This document shows, one piece after another, positions 1-7,846 of a stretch of DNA of 64,000 nucleotides (position 1 is the stretch's first letter; every line of letters starts with the position of its first letter). Under the pieces are notes generated by a model, which was given only the letters and a program-made list of their open reading frames with translations, made no database searches and was not told where the DNA came from. Source of the DNA: Pseudovibrio ascidiaceicola. Lineage in GTDB: Bacteria; Pseudomonadota; Alphaproteobacteria; Rhizobiales; Stappiaceae. The DNA lies in assembly GCF_900114245.1 (NCBI RefSeq), contig NZ_FOSK01000014.1, positions 62,001 to 126,000 on the forward strand, written 5' to 3'. Both the position numbers and the translations under genes were made by a program.

Positions 1-228
1 CTCAAATGCCTTTTGCAGGCCAGCTTCTGACTTCAGATCAAGCCGGATGCATTTCTTGTTACGATTTAAAATCGCATTTGCCGGGTGATCCCACTGAGGC
101 CCTTGAGGCGGATCGACGTGAATAACAGTTGCGCCCATATCCGCAAGGATCATAGCAACAGCTGGACCTGCAATCTGCTGACCGAAGTCAACAACTCTGA
201 CACCTTCAAGGGGAAGTCTTTTTTCCAT
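1..228 (-). CDS. CaiB/BaiF (family III) CoA transferase, N-terminal fragment; DddD-like by context
   Basis: The first 76 codons are present; the rest lies beyond the left edge. The start is fixed by an ATG with GAGGA nine bases upstream. The opening (LPLEGVRVVDFGQQIAGP, then ILADMGATVIHVDPP) is the typical N-terminus of family III CoA transferases, which move CoA between carboxylic acids. The catalytic Asp of the family would lie outside the window. Divergence from a BCCT carrier and an iron-type alcohol dehydrogenase, with a LysR gene between, matches published dddD DMSP-lyase clusters, so a DMSP CoA-transferase/lyase is the favoured role. A carnitine- or formyl-CoA transferase is the alternative. 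Family assignment is firm, DddD identity is inference. Confidence 0.8.
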   Translation of the reverse strand, partial: MEKRLPLEGVRVVDFGQQIAGPAVAMILADMGATVIHVDPPQGPQWDHPANAILNRNKKCIRLDLKSEAGLQKAFE

Positions 229-541
229 GCAACATCATCCTCAGAAACCGTCCATCGACGGTTCTCAGTTTATTCCAGACATAATTATGTCTTTGATTTC
301 AGATTGTTATGGGTGAAATGCTTCGCAGCAACGGTTCACTTCATTGGAAAAACAATAGGCAGGCCCATACGTAGAAACCAGCAATTTAAATTTCGGTGCA
401 GGCATAAAAATTTTTGTAGCTCGTCTAATTCTGAACTGTTTGATTTTGCCTTTGCCGGACTGGTGGAAGCTGAAATTTCTTCCACCAAACCTGTTTAATG
501 CCGCGTGAGCCGCGGGGACAGTGTCCTGTCAAAAAGGGAGA
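229..541. other. Intergenic region with a 9-bp hairpin
   Basis: No convincing gene is seen. The stretch separates the CoA transferase start from the LysR stop, both read leftwards, so it should hold the CoA transferase promoter and the end of the LysR transcript. It contains a perfect hairpin at 461-487 and a short CCGCG/CGCGG dyad near 503-517. No clear -10/-35 pair was found. Confidence 0.5.
461..487. repeat. Inverted repeat (9-bp perfect stem)
   Basis: TGGTGGAAG (461-469) pairs with CTTCCACCA (479-487) across a 9-nt loop. There is no T-run on either side, so it is not a standard terminator. It may be an operator or an mRNA structure upstream of the CoA transferase gene. Confidence 0.4.
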
Positions 542-1435
542 TTACCCTTCATGTATCGCGTTCAGCAGCCAGTTTCTGAAGGTCACTGCATGGGGGTGCT
601 CAAGGCTCGTATTGGAGTAAACCAGATAAAACGCTTCCTCTGTTGGAACGCGATTTTCCAGTGGAGCAACCAGCTGGCCGGACTTCAGTGCATTTTCCAC
701 AAGACTTGTTCGGCCCAAAGCAACGCCTTCTCCCAAGGCAGCCATCTCCAAGGCTGTGACAAGCGTGTCAAACTGATAGCTCTGCCGCAGTTCCACGTCA
801 CTGTGCTTGGTCTGCTTGAGCCAGTACCCCCAGCCTTCCTGATATCCAATCACATGCAAAACACTATGATTTGCAAGGTCTTTTGGCGATTCAAGCGGCC
901 CGTTTTCTTCCAGATAGCAAGGACTGCAAACCGGAAATAGCTCGTCTCGTGTCAGCCGGTCACATTGAACGGCCGGCCATTTGCCACGCCCGTACCGTAC
1001 TTCCAGATCACAGTCTCCAGAGGTTTCTTTGTTGTCCAGCCAGATATTGGAGGTGACCCGCAGGTTGATCTTTGGATGCAGCTTGCGAAATTCCTTCATA
1101 CGCGGCGCAAGCCAGCGCATAAAGAACACCATGTTGATCTTCACAGTCAGCAGATTGTTCTGCCCTTGACCGAAGATTTCTTCCGTTGCCGCCTTCAGGC
1201 GCTCTACGGATTCATGGACTGCCGGCAGATATGCCGCCCCCGCATCTGTCAGCTCCAGGCCTCGCGGCAATCGCTTAAACAGGACAGATCCCAACTGACA
1301 TTCAAGACCTTTGATCTGGTGACTGATCGCCGCCTGCGTAAGGTTGAGCTCTGTTGATGCATGCGTAAAGCTGAGATGACGCGCCGACGCTTCAAATGCC
1401 CTGAGCCAATTGAGCGGGGGTAGATTCTTCTTCAT
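542..1435 (-). CDS. LysR-family transcriptional regulator (GcvA-like subfamily; DddR position)
   Basis: 297 aa. Residues about 5-65 form the winged HTH (LNWLRAFEASARHLSFTHA, then LTQAAISHQIKGLE), followed by a substrate-binding domain. The LPPLNWLRAFEA opening and RLPRGLELTD are typical of the GcvA branch. The ATG at 1435 is chosen because GGGAG lies six bases upstream; an in-frame ATG 33 bases further out has poorer spacing. It diverges from the BCCT/alcohol dehydrogenase pair and shares orientation with the CoA transferase, so it probably controls one or both in response to their substrate. In DMSP clusters the equivalent gene is dddR. The effector cannot be read from sequence. Confidence 0.88.
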   Translation of the reverse strand: MKKNLPPLNWLRAFEASARHLSFTHASTELNLTQAAISHQIKGLECQLGSVLFKRLPRGLELTDAGAAYLPAVHESVERLKAATEEIFGQGQNNLLTVKINMVFFMRWLAPRMKEFRKLHPKINLRVTSNIWLDNKETSGDCDLEVRYGRGKWPAVQCDRLTRDELFPVCSPCYLEENGPLESPKDLANHSVLHVIGYQEGWGYWLKQTKHSDVELRQSYQFDTLVTALEMAALGEGVALGRTSLVENALKSGQLVAPLENRVPTEEAFYLVYSNTSLEHPHAVTFRNWLLNAIHEG

Positions 1436-1600
1436 TAACTTCTCCCATTCGTATGGGTAGAATTTCATACTCTACGTAAAACTATTCATAAATATTTTTA
1501 TACCAATGGGTCTTTTTTTGTTGATTGATAACAATTTAACCCTCCGGCAAAAATTCAACCTTCGATCAGGACAGCAAAAAATAAAGCTTGAGGGGGACAA

Positions 1601-3223
1601 ATGTATAATAACAGCAATACTGGAAGAAGGACGGGGGAGGGCCTGTTTACAGGTGTTAATCCTGTTATGGCTGTCGGGTCTACAGTACTCGTCATTGCGT
1701 TTGTTTTATTTACTGTAATGGTTCCTGAAACTGCTGGCTCGCTTTACAATTCCGCCAAAGGTTTCATCGCAAATAATCTATCTTGGTATTACATCGGCCT
1801 GGTTAGTTTTTTCTTATTTCTAGCCTTCGCGATGACCATGAGCCGTTACGGCAACATCCGCCTGGGCAAGGATGACGAAAAGCCGGAATACAGCTTCTTT
1901 TCCTGGTTCTCGATGCTTTTTGGGGCGGGCATCGGTATCGGTATTCTGTTTTGGAGTATTGCAGAGCCAATCTACCACTTCCAAAGTAATCCGTTTATCG
2001 CAGAAGGGCAGGAAAACTCCGCAGAGGCCGCCCAGATTGCAATGCGGATCAGTATTTTCCACTGGGGTTTGCATGGTTGGGCATTGTTTGCACTCTCCGG
2101 TCTTGGACTAGCTTATTTCCACTATCGTAAGGGCCTGCCGCTGTCCGTTCGTTCAGGGCTCTATCCGATTTTTGGTGATAAGATTTACGGTCCAATCGGT
2201 CACGCTGCTGATCTGCTTGCAGTTTTCGGAACAGTCTTCGGTATTGCTACATCTCTTGGGTTGGGAGCCCAGCAGATGAATACCGGCCTGAACTACTTGT
2301 TCGGCTTCGAAGTCAGCATCACCAACAAGATCATCATCATCGCGGTTATCTCCGTACTGGCAACCATGTCCGTACTGAGCGGCGTGAACAAGGGCATCAA
2401 AATCCTGAGTGAATTCAACATGCACCTCACTATGGTGATGCTTGTGTTCTTCCTCATTTTTGGCCCGACCGTTTACATTCTCGGGTCATTCGCAACCAAT
2501 CTGGGCGATTACCTGACCAACGCAATTCCGCTTGGTTTCTGGGTTGAAACGGATCCGGGCAACAGCTGGCAGGGTGGCTGGACCATCTTCTACTGGGGCT
2601 GGTGGATCGCATGGGCGCCATTCGTTGGCATCTTCATCGCGCGTATTTCCAGAGGCCGTACTGTCAAGGAATTCCTCCTCGGCGTCCTGCTGGCACCAAC
2701 ACTGCTCTCCACATTCTGGATCACCACTTTCGGCAACACCGCAATGTTCCTGGAACTGTTCGGCGCCGGCGGTGTGACAGAAGCGGTGAACGCAGACATC
2801 ACCTCAGCTCTATACACCACAATCGAACTGATGGATCTGGGCTCCACGCTCACCATCCTCGGCGCGGCGATGTGTACGGTCCTGCTGGTGACGTATTTTG
2901 TAACCTCGGCAGATTCCGCAACGCTCGTGATCTGCACCATCTTGTCCATGGGCGACGAGAATCCGGCCAACCGCTACCGCATCTTCTGGGGCCTTTCCAT
3001 CGGCGCCGTGTCTGCAGTGCTGTTGTTCGCCGGTGGCTTGCGAGCCTTGCAAACAGCCTCGATCGTGGCGGCTTTGCCGTACTCCTTCGTGCTGATCCTG
3101 ACCACGTGGGGATTGCTTAAATCACTCCACCTCGAGGTCTCAGAAATCATCTCCACCATAGATGACGAAGAGCATTCCTATTCAGCTGACAACGCAGCCC
3201 CTGCTGCAGCCCCAGCCGAGTAA
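1601..3223 (+). CDS. BCCT-family transporter (DddT-like by context)
   Basis: 540 aa, about 12 membrane segments, inner membrane. The BCCT signature is clear at residues about 328-350 (FYWGWWIAWAPFVGIFIARI followed by SRGRT), as is the Trp/Pro-rich substrate box near FHWGLHGWALFALSG. The family carries quaternary ammonium or sulfonium compounds such as betaine, choline, carnitine or DMSP, by Na+ or H+ symport or exchange. The start has GAGGGGG just upstream of the ATG. The C-terminal tail is short and acidic, then Ala/Pro rich, so it lacks the long osmosensory tail of BetP. It is first in a unit with the alcohol dehydrogenase. The neighbours favour DMSP, but choline or betaine cannot be excluded. 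Confidence 0.92.
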   Translation: MYNNSNTGRRTGEGLFTGVNPVMAVGSTVLVIAFVLFTVMVPETAGSLYNSAKGFIANNLSWYYIGLVSFFLFLAFAMTMSRYGNIRLGKDDEKPEYSFFSWFSMLFGAGIGIGILFWSIAEPIYHFQSNPFIAEGQENSAEAAQIAMRISIFHWGLHGWALFALSGLGLAYFHYRKGLPLSVRSGLYPIFGDKIYGPIGHAADLLAVFGTVFGIATSLGLGAQQMNTGLNYLFGFEVSITNKIIIIAVISVLATMSVLSGVNKGIKILSEFNMHLTMVMLVFFLIFGPTVYILGSFATNLGDYLTNAIPLGFWVETDPGNSWQGGWTIFYWGWWIAWAPFVGIFIARISRGRTVKEFLLGVLLAPTLLSTFWITTFGNTAMFLELFGAGGVTEAVNADITSALYTTIELMDLGSTLTILGAAMCTVLLVTYFVTSADSATLVICTILSMGDENPANRYRIFWGLSIGAVSAVLLFAGGLRALQTASIVAALPYSFVLILTTWGLLKSLHLEVSEIISTIDDEEHSYSADNAAPAAAPAE

Positions 3224-3239
3224 GGCGCTCTCACCCCGA

Positions 3240-3272
3240 ACCATCTGGGATGTTCCCGGCATCCCAGATGGT
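3240..3272 (+). promoter_or_regulatory. Intercistronic hairpin between BCCT carrier and alcohol dehydrogenase genes
   Basis: ACCATCTGGGATG (3240-3252) pairs perfectly with CATCCCAGATGGT (3260-3272) around a 7-nt loop. It lies between the BCCT stop (3223) and the dehydrogenase ATG (3297). What follows is GATAATAACC rather than a T-run, so it looks like an mRNA stabiliser or partial attenuator that sets the ratio of the two proteins. Confidence 0.6.
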
Positions 3273-3296
3273 GATAATAACCAAAGGTTCATTCTC

Positions 3297-4493
3297 ATGA
3301 CATCTCAGATCATTTTGCCGCGCATCATGCAAGTTGGTGCGGGAGCCGCCCTTCAATTGCCTGCAGTTCTGGCAAAAATCGGCTGCAAAAAGCCTCTCAT
3401 CGTCACCGATCCCATGATGGTTCAGCTGGGATATTCCGATTCTATGCAGGAAAGCCTGAAGGCTGAGGGCATTGAAAGCGAAGTTTTTGCAGACACCTTG
3501 CCTGAACCAACCGTCGCCTCCATCCTTCCGGGTGTGGAAAAGGCGCGGGAAGACAGCTATGACTGCATCGTAGCGCTTGGCGGCGGCAGCCCGATTGACA
3601 GCGCAAAGGCCATTGCGATTCTGGCAAAATTTGGCGGGGAGATGCGTGACTACCGCTTCCCGAGAGACGTCACAGAGCAGGGCCTGCCTGTTATTGCGGT
3701 TCCAACAACTGCTGGCACTGGCACGGAAGTAACTCGTTTCACCATCATCACAGATGAAGAGCGCGGCGAAAAGATGCTGTGTGTCGGCATCGGCTTCATG
3801 CCTGTTGCCGCACTGGTGGACTACAAACTCACCATGAGCCTGCCACCACGCATCACCGCAGACACCGGCATTGATGCGATGACCCATGCTCTAGAAGCCT
3901 ATGTCAGCAAAAAGGCAAATCCATACAGCGACAGTCAGGCACTGGCTGCTCTGAAGCTGATCGGCCCGAACCTGCGCGAAGTCTATCACACCGGCAACAA
4001 CGAAAAAGCGCGTGAAGAGATGATGCTCGGCTCAACCCTTGCAGGCGTTGCGTTCTCAAGCGCATCCGTTGCTCTGGTTCACGGCATGAGCCGCCCGATT
4101 GGCGCGTTCTTCCACGTGCCGCATGGCCTTTCCAACGCAATGCTTCTGCCAGATGTGACAGCCTTCTCAATTCCGGCTGCACCAGAGCGCTATGCGCAGG
4201 CAGCCCGTGCACTCGGGTTTGCGTCTGAGCAGGATGATGATGCTATGGCAAATCGCAAGCTCCTGATTGAGCTGCGTGCCTTGAATGATGAGCTCTCCGT
4301 GCCAACACCAGAAGAGTTTGGCATTGATCGTCAGGAGTTCATGGATCGCTGTGAAACCATGGCAGAGCAGGCGCTTGCCTCTGGCTCTCCAGGCAACAAC
4401 CCGGTCACGCCAACCATTGCTGAGATGATGGAAATCTATCAGGGCCTGTGGGATGCCCGTGGCTCCGACAGCGAGTCTGTTGCAGCCGAATAA
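3297..4493 (+). CDS. Iron-containing alcohol dehydrogenase (group III; DddB-like by context)
   Basis: 398 aa. Residues about 95-104 carry the NAD-binding GGGSPIDSAK, followed by VPTTAGTGTEVT. The metal-binding half shows DTGIDAMTHALEAY near residue 189, VHGMSRPIG near 260 and HVPHGLSNAMLLP near 273, supplying the usual Asp and His ligands. The reading frame is open further upstream into the BCCT gene, but the first start outside that gene, ATG 3297 with an AAAGG nearby, gives the normal family length. It follows a BCCT carrier and belongs to a cluster with a CoA transferase and a LysR regulator. In DMSP clusters the matching enzyme, DddB, oxidises 3-hydroxypropionate to malonate semialdehyde. 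The substrate here is inferred only from context. Confidence 0.9.
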   Translation: MTSQIILPRIMQVGAGAALQLPAVLAKIGCKKPLIVTDPMMVQLGYSDSMQESLKAEGIESEVFADTLPEPTVASILPGVEKAREDSYDCIVALGGGSPIDSAKAIAILAKFGGEMRDYRFPRDVTEQGLPVIAVPTTAGTGTEVTRFTIITDEERGEKMLCVGIGFMPVAALVDYKLTMSLPPRITADTGIDAMTHALEAYVSKKANPYSDSQALAALKLIGPNLREVYHTGNNEKAREEMMLGSTLAGVAFSSASVALVHGMSRPIGAFFHVPHGLSNAMLLPDVTAFSIPAAPERYAQAARALGFASEQDDDAMANRKLLIELRALNDELSVPTPEEFGIDRQEFMDRCETMAEQALASGSPGNNPVTPTIAEMMEIYQGLWDARGSDSESVAAE

Positions 4494-4517
4494 GCTGAAA
4501 TTCCTACGCTCCCAAAG

Positions 4518-4555
4518 AGCCAGCTCACGTCCAATGCCGTGAGCTGGCTTTTTTG
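4518..4555 (+). terminator. Rho-independent terminator
   Basis: AGCCAGCTCACG (4518-4529) pairs with CGTGAGCTGGCT (4538-4549) around an 8-nt loop, followed by a run of six T. It ends the BCCT/dehydrogenase transcript and lies 17 bases from the converging DUF5054 gene, so it may also slow that transcript. Confidence 0.9.
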
Positions 4556-4571
4556 TTGGTCGTTTGACGGA

Positions 4572-6503
4572 TTAAGCGCCGATCTCCAAAACAAACCGAG
4601 CGCTGAAGTCACCCTCCCACCACATCGGGAAATTGGTGCCCCACTTGTTGTTGTAGATATTGAACCGCAGCCCCTGATCATAGGCGGGCGCCTGATGCTG
4701 GAACGGCATAAATGGCAAATCAGCAGGCGCCACAAGCGGTGTATCTAACGGGCAAATGCGGATCTCCTGATCTGCTTGTGTCTTCGCCCCAAAAATCGCT
4801 TGCAACTGACCGCCGCTCATATCTGGTAGATCATGGGCATCCACCCAATATCCGGTCTTATCGAATTGCCAGCGTGCTGCACCATCTGGTGCAAACCTTA
4901 GGAACCCGGCCTCCGGCATGCGATTGGCGATCTTACCGTAAAGCCGCAGCGTGATCTCCAGCTTGTCGCCACTCCCATTCAGTGCCAGCTGAATGTTGGA
5001 GGTCGCGCCGGGAATATCCGAAGCCATGACATAGGAAAGAACGACGTGATCGTCGGCAACCGCAAGCCCTTCAAACTTCGGGCAATGGCTTTTGGACGTC
5101 GCAGTCCCAGCCTTATCCAATCCTGGTTTGATGTGATCCAGAATGGCCCATTCTTCTTCATGGGTCAGATAGGCATCCATATGCGCTTTGACATCGCTGG
5201 CATCATAGGTTTCATGGGTAAACGACAGCAGATTGTCATCCAGCCCAAACAGATCAGTGCCCTCGGGAGTAGTCAGTCGTTTGATCGCGCCGTTATCACT
5301 GTCGATCTCCATGGACCAACCGCCAAACTCAGCCTCATTGATAATCTCAAACGGACCTGCATGAGGAAGCGGGCAGCACAGTTCTTTAAGCGCAGCCTTG
5401 GCAATCTTCTGGTCATTCTTATCAAGCGCAGCAACGGCATCCTTACAATAAGCCCGCTGTTCAGCCCAGGACGCTTCAGCATACTGAAAGCGCGGATCGT
5501 TTTGGCGTGCAGCGTCAAAGTCCCCACGATCCCACGCCTGTTCATCGCGTAGATAAGTTTTGATATCTACCCCGCACGTATGCTCTGCCACCATGGAAAG
5601 CTTGCGACCAAAGGAAAGTCTTTGAGCCGTGAGACTGTCTTCAGCAAACTGATCATAAACCCGCTGCAACGCGCGATACTGCGCTGATTTCACAGGATCT
5701 GTCGCGCTGCCATGGATCCAGCTGTCGCCGATCTCCTGTGTTACAACGGGGAAGCTTTCCCGATGTGGCCACAGCACCTCAGCGAATTCATCCAGCGTCG
5801 CCGCCTTGATCTGATAGTCCGGATACTGCCGTTCCATCGCGCGGTATACATTCACCGTCTGCCCGGTGTTCTGCGGGCCAATATTATCTTCCGTATGCGC
5901 AAAACTCAGGCCATCCGCTACACCCGGAATAAACTGCGTCGCACCATAGGAGTTTTGGTAAAGCACCAGAACCTCTTCACCAGAAGGGGCCTGCCAGCGG
6001 AATACGTCCGGCAGTTTTGGTGTCGGAGAGGCGGTGTTGACCCCCAGATGCAAAAACTTGATGCCAGCTTTCGCCATCAACGGCACAATGCCGAGCGTAT
6101 GCCCAGGAACATCCGTCATCTTTGCAGCAATGGTGTTCACTCCAAACCGCTCATCCAGCTCTTTGGAATAGGAAAGACCAGCCTCAAACAGAGCAGGTGA
6201 CATCAGTTCAGAATGCGTCGTGAAGGGCAAACCGTGCCAGCGGATCAAACCCTTCTCAATGGCAGCTTCCAGACGCTTTACGTCAGATGCAGGCGCCTCG
6301 TTCAGATAATCCCAGATCAACCATGCGCCCGTCGTCCAGCGAAACTTAGGGTCCTGCGGGTTTTCGAAATAGAAATGCTCCGCTGTATCAAGCGCTTGCG
6401 GTAAAAAATGACCGTGATAGCGCTGCCGGACCTTTTCCGCATGATCAGTGAAGCCGATATCCAGATGGGTTTTGAAAATCAGGTGAATAGTATTTGGGGA
6501 CAT
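4572..6503 (-). CDS. DUF5054 protein, GH38-like (alpha-mannosidase fold) putative glycoside hydrolase
   Basis: 643 aa, no signal peptide, so probably cytoplasmic. Residues 6-16 (IHLIFKTHLDI) resemble the metal-binding His-x-Asp start of GH38 alpha-mannosidases, and KMTDVPGHTLGIVPLMAKAGI and TQEIGDSWIHG fit the same barrel. The family is known as DUF5054 and I know of no proven substrate. ATG 6503 is chosen because it lies 13 bases after the LacI-type regulator stop; the upstream in-frame ATG would overlap that gene. It is co-transcribed with the regulator and divergent from a sugar uptake operon, so it probably cuts the imported glycoside inside the cell. Confidence 0.8.
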   Translation of the reverse strand: MSPNTIHLIFKTHLDIGFTDHAEKVRQRYHGHFLPQALDTAEHFYFENPQDPKFRWTTGAWLIWDYLNEAPASDVKRLEAAIEKGLIRWHGLPFTTHSELMSPALFEAGLSYSKELDERFGVNTIAAKMTDVPGHTLGIVPLMAKAGIKFLHLGVNTASPTPKLPDVFRWQAPSGEEVLVLYQNSYGATQFIPGVADGLSFAHTEDNIGPQNTGQTVNVYRAMERQYPDYQIKAATLDEFAEVLWPHRESFPVVTQEIGDSWIHGSATDPVKSAQYRALQRVYDQFAEDSLTAQRLSFGRKLSMVAEHTCGVDIKTYLRDEQAWDRGDFDAARQNDPRFQYAEASWAEQRAYCKDAVAALDKNDQKIAKAALKELCCPLPHAGPFEIINEAEFGGWSMEIDSDNGAIKRLTTPEGTDLFGLDDNLLSFTHETYDASDVKAHMDAYLTHEEEWAILDHIKPGLDKAGTATSKSHCPKFEGLAVADDHVVLSYVMASDIPGATSNIQLALNGSGDKLEITLRLYGKIANRMPEAGFLRFAPDGAARWQFDKTGYWVDAHDLPDMSGGQLQAIFGAKTQADQEIRICPLDTPLVAPADLPFMPFQHQAPAYDQGLRFNIYNNKWGTNFPMWWEGDFSARFVLEIGA

Positions 6504-6516
6504 ATTTCTTTGCTTC

Positions 6517-7575
6517 TTATGAGCCGACAGTACCGCGCACAATCAGGCGGGTCTGCAGTGTCTCAGTCATGGCTGGGGCATTGGGGTCTTTAAGGCGCCG
6601 CAAGATAAGCCGAACGAGTGCCCGGACACGATCTTCCAGATCGATTTTCACAGTCGTGAGGTTGTAGCTCAGCCACCCGGACTGAGCGATGTCATCAAAG
6701 CCAACCACTTTCACATCCTCAGGAACCCGCAGGCCCAGCTGAAAGCGCAAGGCATCAATCACACCAAAGGCACCCACATCATTTGCAGAGAAGATGCCAT
6801 CAACCCCTTCGCCAACCTTGAACAGGTCCAGCGTGGAGGCGAGGGCGGTCTCATAGGTATAATCGCCCTGCAGCACCAACGGATCTGGCAAGCCGCGCTC
6901 TTTCATGATGCATTTGAAAGCGCGTTCACGCTCTGTATTCGCAAGGGATGTAGTCGTACCGCCAAGATAGGCAAAGTTCCTGCAGCCATAAGCCTGCATC
7001 AGGGCAACGGCCTGATCGATCCCGGTCTTCTGGTCAACAATCAAGCGATCAAAGACGGATGTGGAGCCCGGCTGGTTTGGCAAACTGCCATCTTCCGAAT
7101 AGCTCACGTAAATCGGCACGGCACGGCCCAGCGAATGGGTCAGTGTATCCGGCGAAACATTCTCGGCAAAAGCGATGATGCTGTCCAGATTGAAGCCCTT
7201 CATATAGGTCAGTAACCGCTCATCCATACTCTGGTCTGTACGGGTCTTGAAGAGCAGTGTGGCAAACCCTTCCCCTTGCAGGGCGGTGGTCAGCGCATCA
7301 ATCTCCTGCGATTCCCAGGGGCTGCACACATCCGGTACAATCACACCCACCAGATGAGATCGGCGTGTCACCAGCGCGCGGCCCGCCATGTCTGGCGTGT
7401 AACCCAATTCCTTCGCGATCTTGAGAATCAGATCACGCTTTTCCTTCTTCAAAGAGGCATGTGGATTGAAAGCGCGTGAAACAGCGACTCGCGATACGCC
7501 TGCAAGTTTGGCAACTGTATCTGCCGTCGCGCGTTCGGGGCGTTTCGCCTCTTGGATGTTTGGATGCTCTGACAC
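6517..7575 (-). CDS. LacI-family transcriptional regulator
   Basis: 352 aa. Residues about 16-65 form the HTH (TADTVAKLAGVSRVAVSRAF) followed by a hinge (LGYTPDMAGRALVT) and a periplasmic-binding-like ligand domain ending in VVGFDDIAQSGWLSYNLTT. The recognition helix is SRVAVSRAF, where family members usually have S.ATVSR.L. It is the first gene of the leftward unit with the DUF5054 gene and faces the sugar ABC operon. Two identical near-palindromic sites in the intergenic region (7594 and 7756) are its likely operators, so it should repress itself and the operon until a sugar binds. Confidence 0.92.
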   Translation of the reverse strand: MSEHPNIQEAKRPERATADTVAKLAGVSRVAVSRAFNPHASLKKEKRDLILKIAKELGYTPDMAGRALVTRRSHLVGVIVPDVCSPWESQEIDALTTALQGEGFATLLFKTRTDQSMDERLLTYMKGFNLDSIIAFAENVSPDTLTHSLGRAVPIYVSYSEDGSLPNQPGSTSVFDRLIVDQKTGIDQAVALMQAYGCRNFAYLGGTTTSLANTERERAFKCIMKERGLPDPLVLQGDYTYETALASTLDLFKVGEGVDGIFSANDVGAFGVIDALRFQLGLRVPEDVKVVGFDDIAQSGWLSYNLTTVKIDLEDRVRALVRLILRRLKDPNAPAMTETLQTRLIVRGTVGS

Positions 7576-7593
7576 TCAAAACCACTCGATTTA

Positions 7594-7607
7594 TGAAAAC
7601 GTGTTCA
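7594..7607. promoter_or_regulatory. Putative LacI-type operator, copy 1
   Basis: TGAAAACGTGTTCA, a near-palindrome centred on CG as in LacI-family operators. It lies 18 bases upstream of the regulator ATG, where it would block the regulator's own transcription. An identical copy sits at 7756. Confidence 0.7.
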
Positions 7608-7744
7608 CTATTAATGCCGTATATAACCCTAGGATGTCAATCGAACATTCTTTATGCACGACGAAAATATGACAGATTTGTGCCGTTTATGTAAAATATT
7701 TGCTGGCGTAATATTTTAGAATCCTCTTGATTTTCTCTTCAGTA

Positions 7745-7777
7745 TTGACGGATAGTGAAAACGTGTTCATTTTAAAT
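7745..7777 (+). promoter_or_regulatory. Putative promoter of the sugar ABC operon
   Basis: TTGACG at 7745-7750 is a good -35 box. A poorer, T-rich -10 region lies 17 or more bases on (CATTTTAAAT, 7768-7777). The operator copy at 7756 fills the spacer, which explains repression. The -10 assignment is weak. Confidence 0.45.
7756..7769. promoter_or_regulatory. Putative LacI-type operator, copy 2
   Basis: Identical 14-mer to copy 1, with centres 162 bp apart. It lies inside the promoter spacer of the operon starting at 7847. The pair could support looping by a tetramer or simply serve the two divergent promoters. Confidence 0.72.
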
Positions 7778-7846
7778 TCACTGATCGATTTCTCAAGATT
7801 AGTGACAAGGCACACCAACACAGGATGCCCTGGGGGGATAATTTAG

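Noticed and set aside
3231-3887. 218-codon reverse-strand frame over the alcohol dehydrogenase
   Set aside because: Antisense shadow of a well-conserved enzyme; composition is unlike a real protein.
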